From assembly GCF_937616625.2 (NCBI RefSeq), contig NC_065570.1:14146001-14210000 (forward strand): 64,000 nt of DNA, read 5' to 3'. Both the position numbers and the translations under genes were made by a program. How positions within the stretch are numbered: the stretch's first letter is position 1; each line of letters starts with the position of its first letter. Positions 46,438 to 58,500 of this stretch are shown one piece after another. Origin of the DNA: Mercurialis annua (lineage: Eukaryota; Streptophyta; Magnoliopsida; Malpighiales; Euphorbiaceae). A model generated the notes under the pieces. It saw nothing but the letters and a program-made list of their open reading frames with translations. It did not search any database and was not told the origin of the DNA.

Positions 46438-46757
46438 AAAAAAAATAATAAAATTACAAAGTCTTCAGAGCCTTCGCCTTCTCCGCCAATTTCGCCAGAA
46501 CAAGAGGAACCAAGTCTTTAGGATTCAGTCGACTAACGTCTGAAAGATCGTCATTGGGGTTATCTCACATAGCCTGTCCCCGATAGCTAATAGATACAAA
46601 AAAAATAATAAAATTACAAAGTCTTCAGAGCCTTCGCCTTCTCCGCCAATTTCGCCAGAACAAGAGGAACCAAGTCTTTAGGATTCAGTCGACTAACGTC
46701 TGAAAGATCGTCATTGGGGTTATCTCACATAGCCTGTCCCCGATAGCTAATAGATAC
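46438..46757. repeat. Perfect 160-bp tandem duplication
   Basis: Two copies, 46438-46597 and 46598-46757, look identical throughout. They contain the C-terminal end of the antisense gene of E. A perfect repeat inside an otherwise heavily decayed element points to a late local duplication or an assembly error. Confidence 0.92.
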
Positions 46758-48800
46758 TCGGTCATAATCGTCGAATAAAAGGACCAAGTGTCCCTCAATA
46801 AAACCTAGAGCTTTTCCATCCCGGACTTCAGAAGGTCCCTCTTTGAAACCAACGAAGCAGAAGTTGTCTTTAAAGATTCGGTTTCATCAATAAGAGTCTT
46901 AAGATGAATCTCGAGAGTCCCAATCTTTTTCTCCAACTGAGAAACAGAAGACCTCAATTGAAGAATTATAGCCTCGTGCTCGTTCGACGAATCTTGAAGC
47001 TTCGCCATCTTTAGATTTAACATCAGAAAGAAACTTGTTCAACTTCGCTAGCTTATCAACAGCGGACTAGAAACGTATCTCGAGGACTAGTAGGGCCTTG
47101 ACATAAATGAAAGAAATAAAAAAATCAATACAAAAATAGCGCAAAAGCAAGCAAGAATAAAAAGAAAAAAACTTACCGAAAGAGTTTTGAGACAAACAGA
47201 ATGAACAAGGTCTTCACTGAAGTCCCAATCGAGGTGCCTGATGTCCTCGCTTATGGTCAAGTATTCCATGAAAGCACAAAGAACATCTGGATTTCAGAGT
47301 CGGGGTGGGTCTTGGGTTTTGACCCAACTCACCATGATAGACATGTTGTTTGAAATAGAGGCTTTCATCGAAGACCTATATGAGGATTTACTTGACCTCT
47401 TGCGTTTCTTCTTAGGAAGGCTCCGACTTGACAGTAGGCAAAGCCTGAACCGGGTCAAGAACATGCTCAGGGACTGACTCCTTATCAAGAGCCTAATCTT
47501 CAATAGGAGCAAACTTATTGACGAGATCAAGAGCCCCCGAGTTTGCCTATAGAGGCACCTTAGACGAAAGATCATCAAGAGGCGGAGAGTCCTTGTTCCT
47601 TGCCTCGTCCATTTGAATTGACAAGTCAACTTCAAAACCAGAAAGTATGGTGTTCACATCAGTATTCATTCTACAAGCAAAAATAAAAAACAAAGGTTAG
47701 AAAAAATACCTCCATTATCAAGATCTGCCACCAGTATCACCCGATGAATGAGATAACCATCTATCAGATTTTCCCACAAAAGGTTTTTCTGCTTTGTACT
47801 CTACAAGCAAGGCAGAACAAAATTTTGAACTCATCTTGAGTCAAGGGAGAAGAAGAGATAAAATTTTAGAAAAGGAAAAACCTCGATTAAGATCGGAAAA
47901 AGACGGATGAACAGCACAAAAGAATTTGAAGTCCACTTATTTAGAGAACTCGGGAGATCAAACAAAGACTTCCTCGACTTACCACCTACATACATAAACA
48001 TTTTGCCTACTTGTTGCGAAAAAACATAAAAATGACAAAATGATTAACGGAATGGAGCCGCCCCTGAGTCCTACAAGATTTAATAAAAGAAATGTGGACT
48101 CGAACGACGTTTGGGTGAAATTGCCGAAGCAAAATCCCTAAAGCAAGACAAATTTCTTTGACGAAAGGCTCTAAAGGCAGCCTAAGTCCAATAGTAAAAT
48201 GCTCTTTGAAAAAACCATTTTGTTAGGACTCTTCGGAACTTGATTAGCCCTAAAAGTTAAATAAGTTTTCCTAAAGGCGAAACCCTACGGAATGTCATAG
48301 ACATCAAAAATATTAATTATGTCTTCTTGCGAGAGGAGATTGATGATATGCTCTCACCCAACATTTTTGAAATTTTTTAGGGGAAAAAGGGATATAACAA
48401 GGAAATAAGGACAATTGAAAACCCTAGTGGATTGAACTGAAGAAATTTTTAGATGAACAGAACAACATAAAAAATAAACCCAGAAAATTAAATTAAAAGG
48501 ACAGAAATACAATAATTACGCGGAAATTAAATAGAATGGGTCGAAGGAAAGGTAGGAAGCGAGGGAAGCGAGAAATCTTGAAGAAACAAAGAGACTGGAA
48601 AAACAAGATCAATGGAAGCTTTGGAGATAATTTCAAAAAAGATGCGAGGAAGAAATGTGAAAGAAGATGATTATATATCATAATCACGAATCCCAATAGA
48701 ACACAAAATGATTACGGTTGAAAACCCAAAGAGTCGAAGCCATATGAAAGACAAGACGTGGCCGTCACATTGACAGATGTCAAGGATCGAAAACTCCTTG
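46443..48800 (-). pseudogene. Antisense gene remnant of element E
   Basis: Pieces on the minus strand match the layout of the antisense genes in A and B. A coiled-coil fragment at 47023-46805 (LQDSSNEHEAIILQLRSSVS...) precedes a C-terminal part with ISRLNPKDLVPLVLAKLA-like residues in the duplicated segment. Upstream pieces around 47100-48700 are degenerate. No continuous frame remains. Confidence 0.6.
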
Positions 48801-48899
48801 CCAACACGTGCCTAAAAAGTACAGAGATGATTTCCGAAACGGATCACCGAAAATATGAAAAGACTCGCCTATAACGAAATATAGCTAAAATATCAACGA

Positions 48900-48909
48900 G
48901 CATGAATAC
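48900..48909 (-). promoter_or_regulatory. Candidate antisense promoter box, element E
   Basis: Reads GTATTCATGC on the minus strand, 30 bp before the LTR start at 48940. One base differs from the boxes of A and B. Confidence 0.5.
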
Positions 48910-48939
48910 TCCAATATCAGCTTACCCTCGGGCGAATAA

Positions 48940-49608
48940 TGATGGAAACACGTTTTATAAAGACTATAATGACGAACCGAGTCCTATGAGGGTTAACAAA
49001 ACTTATCTTAGGACTCGCCCTGAAGTAAGCTAGCGACACGTATCGGTGTGGCCAAATCCTAAGAGATTCGCATGCCTAAGAGTATACCCATACATACTTC
49101 GCCCAAACAAGATATTGTCCAAATCCTGAAGGAGTCGGCTAAAACTCAAAAGACTGACCTCTAACGATATAATTTTGATTCAGAGATTGAGTTCAAAGTC
49201 AACTACAATGCATAATCATGGAGAGAATTTAGAATATAAGATCTTCTAGATCTATCAAAGATATTCTCCTAAACATTAGCAAAGACCAAAATAGAAAGAC
49301 ATTTCTATTCAGGACTCCTCCCTAGATAAGGAAAGAGAAAAGATCGCATTATGAAGTAGGAGTCCATTTCCTACTTGGAATCCTACTTTCTTAAGGAATC
49401 CTTTTTCTTAAAGGACTCAATCAGATCAGGTCTCTCTACTATAAAAGGAGATGAGGTATGCCCTTACACACATATTTAGTACACTACTTTTCCAGTTTAA
49501 GCCTAAACTGATTTGAGCATCGGAGAGCCAATCGGACCATCACCATCCGATTATCTATTTTCCATGTTTTGCAGGTTATGACCGTCAAATGGAGTCCACA
49601 ATCCATCA
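48940..49608 (+). repeat. 3' LTR of element E
   Basis: 669 bp, TGATGGAAACACG to CACAATCCATCA, preceded by CTCGGGCGAATAA. It contains CTACTATAAAAGGAG near 49438-49452 (TATA) and TTTTGCAGG-type text near the end, shared with the LTRs of element B. Confidence 0.85.
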
Positions 49609-49817
49609 TGAAATAAGCCATGTATTTTTTTTGCTAATAAATACTTTAAATGACATATTTATAAACAATACTTTAAAATTAGAATGATGTACCGAAAGGA
49701 CTTTTAAATTGAAGATTCGATATATTTGTTTCAATTTATAAAATTGTTGGATTCTGATGTATAAATTATTTTATGAATATATTTAATATAATGATCACAA
49801 ATATAAATATAAAAAAG

Positions 49818-50142
49818 GGAAAATGAATTTATCCATCCATAATTGTAACGTTTTTCCATGTATATCATGTCTTTAAATCTTACCTGTTTGACCCATCATT
49901 TTATAAATCTTTGCCGAATACACCCGCAACTCATTTGGAGCTGACTTGGCGCGAGGTTATATATTCCGTATAATAAATTTTGTACATATAGACGAAAAAT
50001 ATTGTGCCACATCGGTTCAAGATAAATTATGGATATATTTGGCAAAGATTGTAAAGATAATGGATAAAACTGGAAAAATTTGAAAGTCGTGATATGTTTG
50101 GCAAAAACACTAAAATTATCGGTAGATAAGTTTATTTTGCTA
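49818..50142. mobile_element. Mutator-type MITE between E and B
   Basis: 325-bp foldback with imperfectly paired ends (GAAAATGAATTTATC against GCAAAATAAACTTATC) and a 9-bp duplication ATAAAAAAG at 49809-49817 and 50143-50151. The arms are more diverged than in the other MITEs here. Confidence 0.7.
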
Positions 50143-50202
50143 ATAAAAAAGTATATTGTCTTTGTAAAGTTACACTATTCCTCATCAAGCAGCATAGATT
50201 AA

Positions 50203-50802
50203 TGATGGAGTCTGCCTTCTCAACCGGTGAATGAGACCTGCAAAACAGGGTAGAAGCTAACCGGACGGTGGTTGTCCGATTAACTCTCAGATGCTAAAGT
50301 CAGTTTAGAGCTTTGAGCAGCGTTTTGAGTATATGAATGTAATTATGTTTTTAGGCATACCTCATGCTCCTTTTATAGTAGATGATTGCATAGCTAGCAG
50401 TGTTATAGTAGGAAAGTGAATCCCACTTTGTAGGGATTGACCCTGATTTGGTGTGATCTTCCTTATTCAGACATGAGTCCTATTTAGGAACGTCTTCCTA
50501 AATAGTCTCGTCTTCCTAAGTTAGAGCTTATCTTCCTAAGTTGGAGTTTGTATCCAAATAGGAAGGTACTTCAGGATTATGTATTAAATCTGGCGCTCTA
50601 TCCGAATCCCAGGATCAACGCGCTTTGGCCGAGTCTTAAGGGATTCAGTCTTCATCTTGTTGAATGATATAATGGCAAATCCTACGGATTCTGCCATCTT
50701 CCTTATATATTTGGTTCTTCTAATGGGAGTTCGGTATCACATAAAAGTGGATCTCCTGTGACTCGGCTCCATTATAATTAAGATAGGATTCGGTATCCAT
50801 CA
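50203..50802 (-). repeat. 3' LTR of element B
   Basis: 600 bp. In plus orientation TGATGGAGTCTGCC to GTATCCATCA. The reverse complement of the polypurine tract (TTATCCCCCCGC) follows at once, and CTACTATAAAAGGAGC on the minus strand near 50379-50394 is the likely TATA region. Confidence 0.9.
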
Positions 50803-50832
50803 TTATCCCCCCGCAAGTGAGCTGAAGTCTTG

Positions 50833-50842
50833 GTATTTATGC
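50833..50842 (+). promoter_or_regulatory. Candidate antisense promoter box, element B
   Basis: GTATTTATGC, 30 bp inside the LTR edge at 50802 and about 465 bp before the antisense start codon at 51308. Identical to the box in element A. Confidence 0.6.
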
Positions 50843-51307
50843 CTCAGTAAATTTTAGCTCTTTTGGAGCTGAGTTGTTTCATATTTGGACGAGTCGTTTT
50901 ACTTCTCCAGTAAGATTCTATTTTTCTCTTTTTCCACGTGTCGCTTTTTTGTTCTTTGTAATGATTTGATGTCATCTTATTCTTCGTACTTAAACTCTTC
51001 GTGTTTCTCTTCTCATTTCTACTTATTTTTGAAAGTTCTCCATTTTCATTTTGATACTATTTTCGTCTTTCCTTTGGGATTTATTTCATCTTCATTTTCT
51101 TGTGGTCTTTCTACATTTGATTATTTGCTTTTGAAGATTCCAGGTATCTTTCTTCTCTTTGTTTGAGCTTTAAGGGTTTAGAGCAACTTCTATGTTTTCT
51201 TCATCATCTGTATTTTCTGATATTCTGGAAATTACTTTGTTGTTCTTGGATATTTCCCTTGTTTTGATCTTTTAATTTCATTTGTCTTTGTAATTTCCTG
51301 TTCTAAG

Positions 51308-54300
51308 ATGCCTCTTAGTCGAGCGGAAAATGCGTGTGCTGCTATGGCTATCACTAGATCGGGGCTTCGTAAAGACGAAGTTTTAGATATTTACTTTAAG
51401 TATAATTTTCCTTTTGATTATAGAGTGATGCCACCAGGTGCTGATATGGCTGGTTCTGGGTCTCCAGGCTCGTCTTGTAGGGCTATTGTTTTCGAAGAAC
51501 AATTTGCTGCCGGTCATAGGTTCCCGCTAGATCCTTTCTTGGTAGAAGTGTGTAGGGATTTAGGAATCGCCTTAGGGCAACTCTATCCGGGTACCATTAA
51601 GGTGATACTTGCTTTCATGGAAGCGTGTAGGCTTTGGGGTCATACCTCTTCCCTTAATGTCCTTCATTATTTTGTCGGTTTTAAAAATGTGATGGTTGTT
51701 TCGTTTTTGCTGTCGGTAGGAAAGGTCGATCTCGTAATTATTTGCCTTGTATGAATAATCGTTGGCGGAGGCATTTCTTCATAGTGTATAATAATTTTGC
51801 CTTCATTTTCCGGATGGTTTTTCTACTCATCGAATTCAAAACCATCCGTCTCCTTTAAGTTTGCCTGAATCGATTCTCGCCTTTGACTTATTTTTTCATA
51901 GTATTTTTCAACTTTCTGTTTTAGAAGTTTTGGTTAATAGTCATCTTCGATGTCGATGGCTTCCTTTGGAGGACCCTTCATATGACTTGGCGGATCTTCA
52001 TTATTCGTTTCTTGGAGGTATTTTTCTCTTATTTTATTATTTCCTTTTTCTTTTGTAGGAATTCTTTTTCTTCTGACGATTTGCTTTCCGGGTTTCAAGT
52101 AGATTTGGATGTTCCAATGGGCGGTCCCGAAGTAGATATTGTCGAGCCAATTCCTTAAGATGAGGCTCATGTTGCTTTGATTCCTGCTGGGGCGATTTTA
52201 CTTGCCGGTGACGGGGTAGTCGTCGTGGCAGAGGGCGAAGCAGTTGAAGAGCCTTTCGATGATGAGGCTGTGGTTCCTATACCCCCTAGCCCTAGTGGAT
52301 TTTCCTGAAGAGGTTGGGATAGGAGATTTGGACGAGGTAATTGTCCTAGATTCGGAGGAGGTTTTACCGAGTCAAAGTGCTATAGGTTCGCTGTTGAGAT
52401 TAAACCCAACTCGTAATACTCGGTAAATACGAGATCGAACACACAAGGAGTGAATTAGGAGCAATTGATGAGAATGAACTTTAGTGATTCAATTTGTTTA
52501 GCGAAACACAAACGGTTGAAGTTTCAAGTATCCGATTACTAATTAAGAATTATACTAAATGTGAAATTGCAATTAACAAATAAGAGATACTAATTATCAA
52601 GAATTTAATTCAATAAAAGGGGAAAGTCAAGGGATTGGTAATCCAACCTAGGTTATGCATTCATGGTTGATCAAAGTGGAAGCTACTAAGGACCGAGTGA
52701 GGCCTAAAACGTCATTCCCGCTCTCTCGAGCCTCAAGGAATGCCAAAACCGCTATCTAATCAATTAATCAACACCAAGCTCACTCTCGTGTTACAAGGCA
52801 AAACTAAATCATTATCTAACGATTAATCAATCCACTCTAGGGCCACCTAGGTTCAAACCCACTCTCGTGGTGCTCTAAAATCTAGGTTTTCAATCCTATG
52901 AGTCAATCTAATCAACCACCTCTCGGTGTATCAATCAAACTCTAAACATGATTAGGGTAGCTAATCCTAATCAATCAATAAGTAATAGGAGTGAAACATA
53001 AGCATACAACACTAAGAACCAACCAATCAATAAAACCCTAAGTTATCATACCAACCCCCTAACAAGGGGGTTTAGCCACTCATACTTAAATTAACACAAG
53101 CAATTGAGGAATAAGAAAAGTAAAACATTCAAGTAAGAAGAATTACCTTAATTAAATAAGTAGAACAAACAACCATAAAGATAATGAAGATTCACAATAA
53201 GTAGCTTGTAATAAAAATGAAGATCTTGTTCTCACAAAGCAAAATAAAACTTTCAATCAAGCTTCAACAATGGAGGAATCTCCAAGAAGAAGGTAGCTAA
53301 TCTAAAAGAGGTAAAAACTAGAGAACAATCAATAATGTCTACAACTTGTCTTCTACCCTAAAAAAGATAAGATGCTATTTATATGGGTTACAAATGAGGT
53401 AAACAAAAGACACCCTTCTAAGGAGTGTTGGGCCTAAAATAGAAATTGAGCCCTTTGAGTTTTGTCTTGTCTCGAAATTCAAATTCTGAGCTTCTTTCTA
53501 AGGGACTCGATCGAGCCATCCACTTAAGAGTGAGGGCTCGATCGAGCCTTATGCCTTCAAGAAATTTCTGGACCCATTGGTTCATAGGGCTCGATCGAGC
53601 CTTCCTTCATAAGTGAAGGGCTCGATCGAGCCCTTCCTTTAAATGTCCATTTCTCGCTCGTTTCTTTGCTCTTTCAACTCGCTCCTATTCCGATACTTGA
53701 TTTCTTCCTTCTTTAAGCCCAAAATACTTCACGTTGCTTCATTTTACCTGAAACGTTAATATACAAAATAAGTACACCAATACGGGGAAAAAGCGCTTCA
53801 AAGTATACTAAAAGCAAGCGAAAACAACTCCTAAACATAGGTGTAAAATGCACCTATCATTCGCCATCCAGGAAGAGGCGTCGGGTTGACGAGGAGTCTC
53901 CTTCAAAGGAAAGTCTTCCTGGTAGTTCTTCTTCTGCCCCCAGTTTGGTGCAGTGGGTCGAAGGTCATGATTCGTCTAGCCTGTTGAACCCTCGGGTTCT
54001 AGTCGAGTACATCAGGACTCTAGCGATTCCTGATGATATTACTTGGTTTGCGTCCAAGCCTTGTCAGGAGCTTTCGGACATTGCTTGCTTTCACGGTTTT
54101 TCAGTAAGTTGATTTTTATGTTTAGAATCGCCCTTCGTTTTTCATATGACTTATTATTCTTAACTTTGAATTGTAGGCCCTTCAGTCTGTTCTAGTGTTG
54201 AACGATCGTTGTCAATGCGCCAAAGAGGAAGTTGAGCGCCTCTCTTCTCTTCTGGCGACGTCTGAGTTTGAAAGGGCGAAACTAAAGGTTTCGTTAGAAG

Positions 54301-54656
54301 AGCATGATTCGCTCCTTTTGCGGCTGAAGGCGCAAGACGCGATAAATGATCGCCAGGTCAAAGTGATCGAGAAGAAAACCGATGACCTGATTCGGGAGAT
54401 TGATGAGCTTATTCGGGTTAATACGTATGTTGGTGAAGAGCGAGATAAGTTGAGGATTGAGGTGGAGAATCTCCATATTCGTCTGCTCGACACGAAAGCT
54501 TTCTATTCTTCTTTAATCAGCGAGTATCGTCTCGCCATTGGGAAGAAGCTTCTGGAGCAGAATCCAAATATTGATTTATCTGGCTTTAATGGGTTGGATC
54601 CCCAAGTCATCGCTCGAGACCTTCTTGAGAAAATGTCGAAAGACCGCTCAAAGTAA
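51308..54656 (+). pseudogene. Element B antisense gene, broken
   Basis: Starts MPLSRAENACAAMAITRS and shares with the antisense gene of A the pattern HRFPLDPFL...QLYPGTIKVILAF. Frame changes occur after GFKN (about 51690) and near 51830. A GT-AG intron-like segment lies at about 52018-52059, and an in-frame stop at about 52156-52158. A 1469-bp solo LTR then splits the gene. Beyond it, 53866-54104 is open, GTAAG...TTGTAG (about 54105-54177) looks like an intron, and the last exon to 54656 encodes a long coiled coil (LERAKLKVSLEEH type) ending in ARDLLEKMSKDRSK. It has the same plan as in A but is not translatable as a whole. Confidence 0.82.
52392..53860 (-). mobile_element. Solo LTR (1469 bp) in the antisense gene of B
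   Basis: TG...CA ends with a perfect TTCGC duplication at 52387-52391 and 53861-53865. In minus orientation it begins TGATAGGTGCATTTTACACC and has CCATATAAATAGC near 53375-53387 as TATA region. About 120-250 bp before that lie four GCTCGATCGAGC palindromes (53505-53625, one with a single change). No internal region or second LTR is present. I infer minus orientation from the TATA position. Confidence 0.88.
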
Positions 54657-54854
54657 ATTTTAATTTCTTTTAGCTTTCGCCATTATTTGTATGAGACTGG
54701 TAGTCTTGTTTTTGTAATTTTTATTTATGAATATATTTCTTTTTCCTCACTGTTGAATCGAATGTCTGTTTTAATTTGCTTTGATTTATTCTTCTATAAC
54801 TTGTATGAATTGGTTTTCTTTAAGATTTTCCGATTTGATTTGTATTTTAGTTCA

Positions 54855-55030
54855 GAGTTAATTTAAACTCTATATTTGGCATTTTTTTCCTTGAGAGTTA
54901 ATCTAAACTCTTATTTCGGCATTTTGCCTTGTCTGAGTTAATCTAAACTCTTCTTATGGCGATTCGCCTTGTTTGAGTTAATCTAAACCCTTATTTTGGC
55001 GATTCGCCTTGTTTGAGTTAATCTAAACTC
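54855..55030. repeat. 40-bp tandem repeat, five copies
   Basis: GAGTTAATCTAAACTC-like cores start at 54855, 54895, 54935, 54975 and 55015, an exact 40-bp period; later units end GGCGATTCGCCTTGT, itself a small hairpin. They lie between protease and the antisense gene of element B. Related irregular copies are in element E. Confidence 0.93.
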
Positions 55031-55139
55031 AATTTTTATTGTTTTTCGCTTGATTCAGTGATTAATGATTGGATCTCAATTTTCGTCTTTTGCTCTTTTT
55101 CGATTTGTCTGGCCAATCACATAGTAGAAAAATTGAACT

Positions 55140-55759
55140 TTATTGATTTAAAAACTGCTTACAAAATATTAAATATAGTTGTGACACCATCGGGTAAGAC
55201 ATAAAATCTTTACTAGCGATGCGTCGTTTTTCTCTCCATTCTTCCTTCTTCTCTGTCTTGCTTTCTTGAAGATCCTCCATGGACTCGTCGTAGCATTGTT
55301 TAGTGATATTCTGGTCACATCTTAGCGTCACCACTCCCGTCTCAGTTGGTATTTTCATTGCCAGTGCCCTTATGCTGGTTACTGCAGCGGAGTCATGGAG
55401 AAAAGGTCTTCCAAGGATGGCGTTGTATGTTAGTTCTATGTCCACTATGTTGAATAGTGACATGACTTTCTTGTTAATTCCTCTCTCCGTGCCGATTATG
55501 ACTTCCAGCGTGACTGCTCCTAGCGGATTTATGGAGGGGCCACCGAGTCTTGATAGTGGGATCGGGACTCGGCGTAACCTTGATACGGTTCCTCCAAGCA
55601 TCTTGTATGCAGCGTTTGTCATGAGATTTACAGCACTTTCTTCATCAACTAAGATTCGCTCCATATTCCAGTTCTCAATGATAGTCGTCACCACCAAGGC
55701 ATTGTTATGGGGTGCCTTCACATGCTCATAGTCTTCAACATCGAAGATTACTGCTGGCA
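55140..55759 (-). pseudogene. Element B aspartic protease
   Basis: Minus-strand frame with ALVVTTIIENWNMERILVD and a changed active-site triad region LVDEESAVNLM, where family members usually have a Gly after the first residues. YNAILGRPFLHD follows. Its start joins gag at the D insertion site (TGGCA). It ends at 55140, where reverse transcriptase should follow but does not. Confidence 0.85.
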
Positions 55760-56423
55760 TGTCACGATCCAAATTATTGAGCCGCGACCGGCGCTAGGGA
55801 ATGGGAGTGGTAGCTCTAAAACCCGTAGCAAGCCTAAAACTACAATAAATTTGTCGCTTTTCAAAATATTTTTTTTTTCATAAAATAATTTCATAATACA
55901 TGTGACCCCATTTATAAAAACATTAGAGTTAAAACGCTTAAATATAATTACATGGACAAAGAAACTCTAGTCTACTGCGGACTTCTAGAACAAGGATCTT
56001 TATTTCAAATCTCGTGTAAAGTGACTCCCGAGGAATGAAAACTTCGGAAGCTTACTTCTTCAGATCATAACTTACTAAACCTGAAAAATTTGGAGGAAAC
56101 AACGGGGTCAGTATAAAACTGAGTGAGTGCACAATATTACAAGTAAATATTACATAAAGGGTAAAAACATTTTAAATCCGCTTTATGTAAAATAAAGTAT
56201 TTTCAAATCATACTTAAGATAAAGATAGATCATACTTAATATAAATCATAACAAAACTCTTACTTCATTTAAATTTACATATCGTATACCTTCAAAAAGA
56301 TCATGTAAGTATTTCGTATTCATACTTAATATCCTTTGTCGCTTATGTATATTCAATATATTTCATTCCTTATTCATGTTCGATATCTTTCATTTCTAGT
56401 TACATTTCTTTAACTTTATTTGC

Positions 56424-56532
56424 CTGACATCGATAGCAACGCCAACCGATGTATACGTATACCTGACATCGATAGCAAAGCCAACCGATGTATTACGATC
56501 ACCTGACATCGATAGCAAAGCCAACCGATGTG
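56424..56532 (-). repeat. Three copies of the ACATCG...CGATGT minisatellite in LTR D
   Basis: CTGACATCGATAGCAA starts at 56424, 56463 and 56503. Core sequence as in 8761-8990, opposite strand, period 39-40 bp. Confidence 0.93.
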
Positions 56533-58220
56533 TTTTATTTCTCCTGTCATGATTATTGTTTGCATAATTGGTTCTCGATACTTTATGTTTGACTTTTATT
56601 ATCATATGAGTCCCGAGGACTTTTATTGAATGCTAGTGAGATACAGGTCCCGGGATAATTCTACCAAGTTACCTCGTATCTCAGAACTTATTATCAAGTG
56701 TACAATAGTACAGCTTATTCGTTACTTTTGTTTAGCGTTTCTGTATAATATTTCTAGTTATATTGATCCGTATTTGGACCATGACATGCACAATACAACC
56801 TATAAGCATACATCCATAACACACGCATGTATGGGTATTCATTATAGTTAATAATACGTATAGGAACGTACTATGTTTCCTTACTTGTTTATTGTTCAAT
56901 ATTGGATATACGTATTATGCTTGGTTTATCCTTTACAGATATTTGTTTATTATATTTACTGCGCCCATTCCCCATACTTTTAATACTTGAATTATCTATC
57001 ATATGTTTAAGTTATTCTTAAAACAACATGATATATTAAATACTTATTTTCAAAACATACGTAATATAATACTTTTCAAACATACCAAACAGCATACGAT
57101 CCAAACATAATGTATATTATTCATATAGCCTTTAGTATATGAAAATACTTGGCTTTATGTATATCTACGAGTAATAAAGTGTACTCACAATAAACGCTAT
57201 CCACCGTAGCTATATATGTAAGTACGTCGATTGATTCCCCCCCCGAATACTTGAACTCGTCAATCTCGTAGTTCGTTGAGTCCTCAGTTACATCATAGTA
57301 TCAGAATGGGTTTAATTCATAAACGCAACTTACTATGAAACCCTAGGTCTAGGACTAAACAAAAAAATTATGTTTTCTTGTTACAATTTGCTTTAAGGAT
57401 TTCATACACTTTTGGGATTTAAAACCCTAACAATTCTTAATCCAAGACATTTTTGATTATCTTTTATTCCACTCAAATCACCCTCGAGTGTACGATGCCA
57501 CTACGGGTCAAAAACGTCAAGGAGTTGCCAAACAAAATACTTATATGGCGACATAACAGACTATGCGCTCGCACGATCTGCTTGTGCGTTCGCACAGGCC
57601 TCGTGTGCGCTCGCACAGTCCTCACAAGGGAGACTGTGCATTCGCGCACAGTGGCTGTGTGCTCGCACAACTTCTATGTGCAGCGTACAGCCCTAAATCC
57701 TCCTCTCGGGCCCAAACCGTCCAACAACAACGTCCAATTCCGCTATCGAAATGGGTTTAACATGCATATCAATCCAAAATCATATTCAAAACTCTTAATC
57801 CAATTCTAAGACGTTAAATCGATGAAACCGCACAAAACCTAGCCTTCAATTCTAATACTAAAGTCATATTCATAATCAATTAATCTTAAATAATGGGCAA
57901 ATGGATTCGTTACCTCGAAATCAATCTCCGTCACGTTTATAACCTCAATAACTTCAAACCCTTGGAAGAACAATCTACAAACTCCAACGTGTCCGCTGTC
58001 CGCCCTTGAATTACTATGCTCCGCACTTGTTTTCTTTGAATTCTAAGCTTCATTACTTGTTTGATTTAAGTTTAGATGATATTTTGGTGAAACAATAGTG
58101 TTTTTAGGGTTTTAGGATGAATTCTAGGGTTCTTGGAACTTCAGGAAAGAAGGAAAATAAGTTTCTTCACTTCTAGAACGTTCAGGGTCATATTTATAGT
58201 CCCTGCTGCCGACCTAGAAA

Positions 58221-58500
58221 GTGTGCGTTTGCACACATTGAGTGTGCGTTCGCACACTCCTTAAATTTCAGGGTGTGCGTTCGCACACCTATTGTGTGCG
58301 TTCGCACACTACTCAAAACTTGGAAGATTTAAATTTCCAACGGCCAGTTAATAGATTTACCTCTTAGGAACGCCTCTGTCAAATTTCAGCTCGATCCAAC
58401 GGTTCAATTGGGAGAGATTGTTGTTTTACTAAACAGTGTCAGTGTGCAGACAGCACCTGCGCATTGTCCTGAAAACTTCTTCAAAATGCATCGAAACGAT
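58221..58500 (+). repeat. Inverted copy of the C-LTR module in D
   Basis: Same 280-bp module as at 6961-7240, with the same strand in the window although D's ends run the other way. It lies just upstream of D's TATA region rather than in the transcribed part. Confidence 0.85.

Larger units (their letters stand above)
45018..49608 (+). mobile_element. Element E: 5'-truncated, decayed Tat-lineage element
   Basis: Begins inside integrase and runs through a region of TTTAGATTAAC repeats, a broken antisense gene and a polypurine tract to a 669-bp 3' LTR. It resembles elements A and B in layout and end sequences (TGATGG...CCATCA). No 5' LTR was found, so neither a target duplication nor an age can be given. 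Confidence 0.83.

Noticed and set aside
57453..57809. 118-codon frame in LTR D
   Set aside because: It is rich in Cys and Arg only because it crosses the GTGCG palindromes; no independent support.
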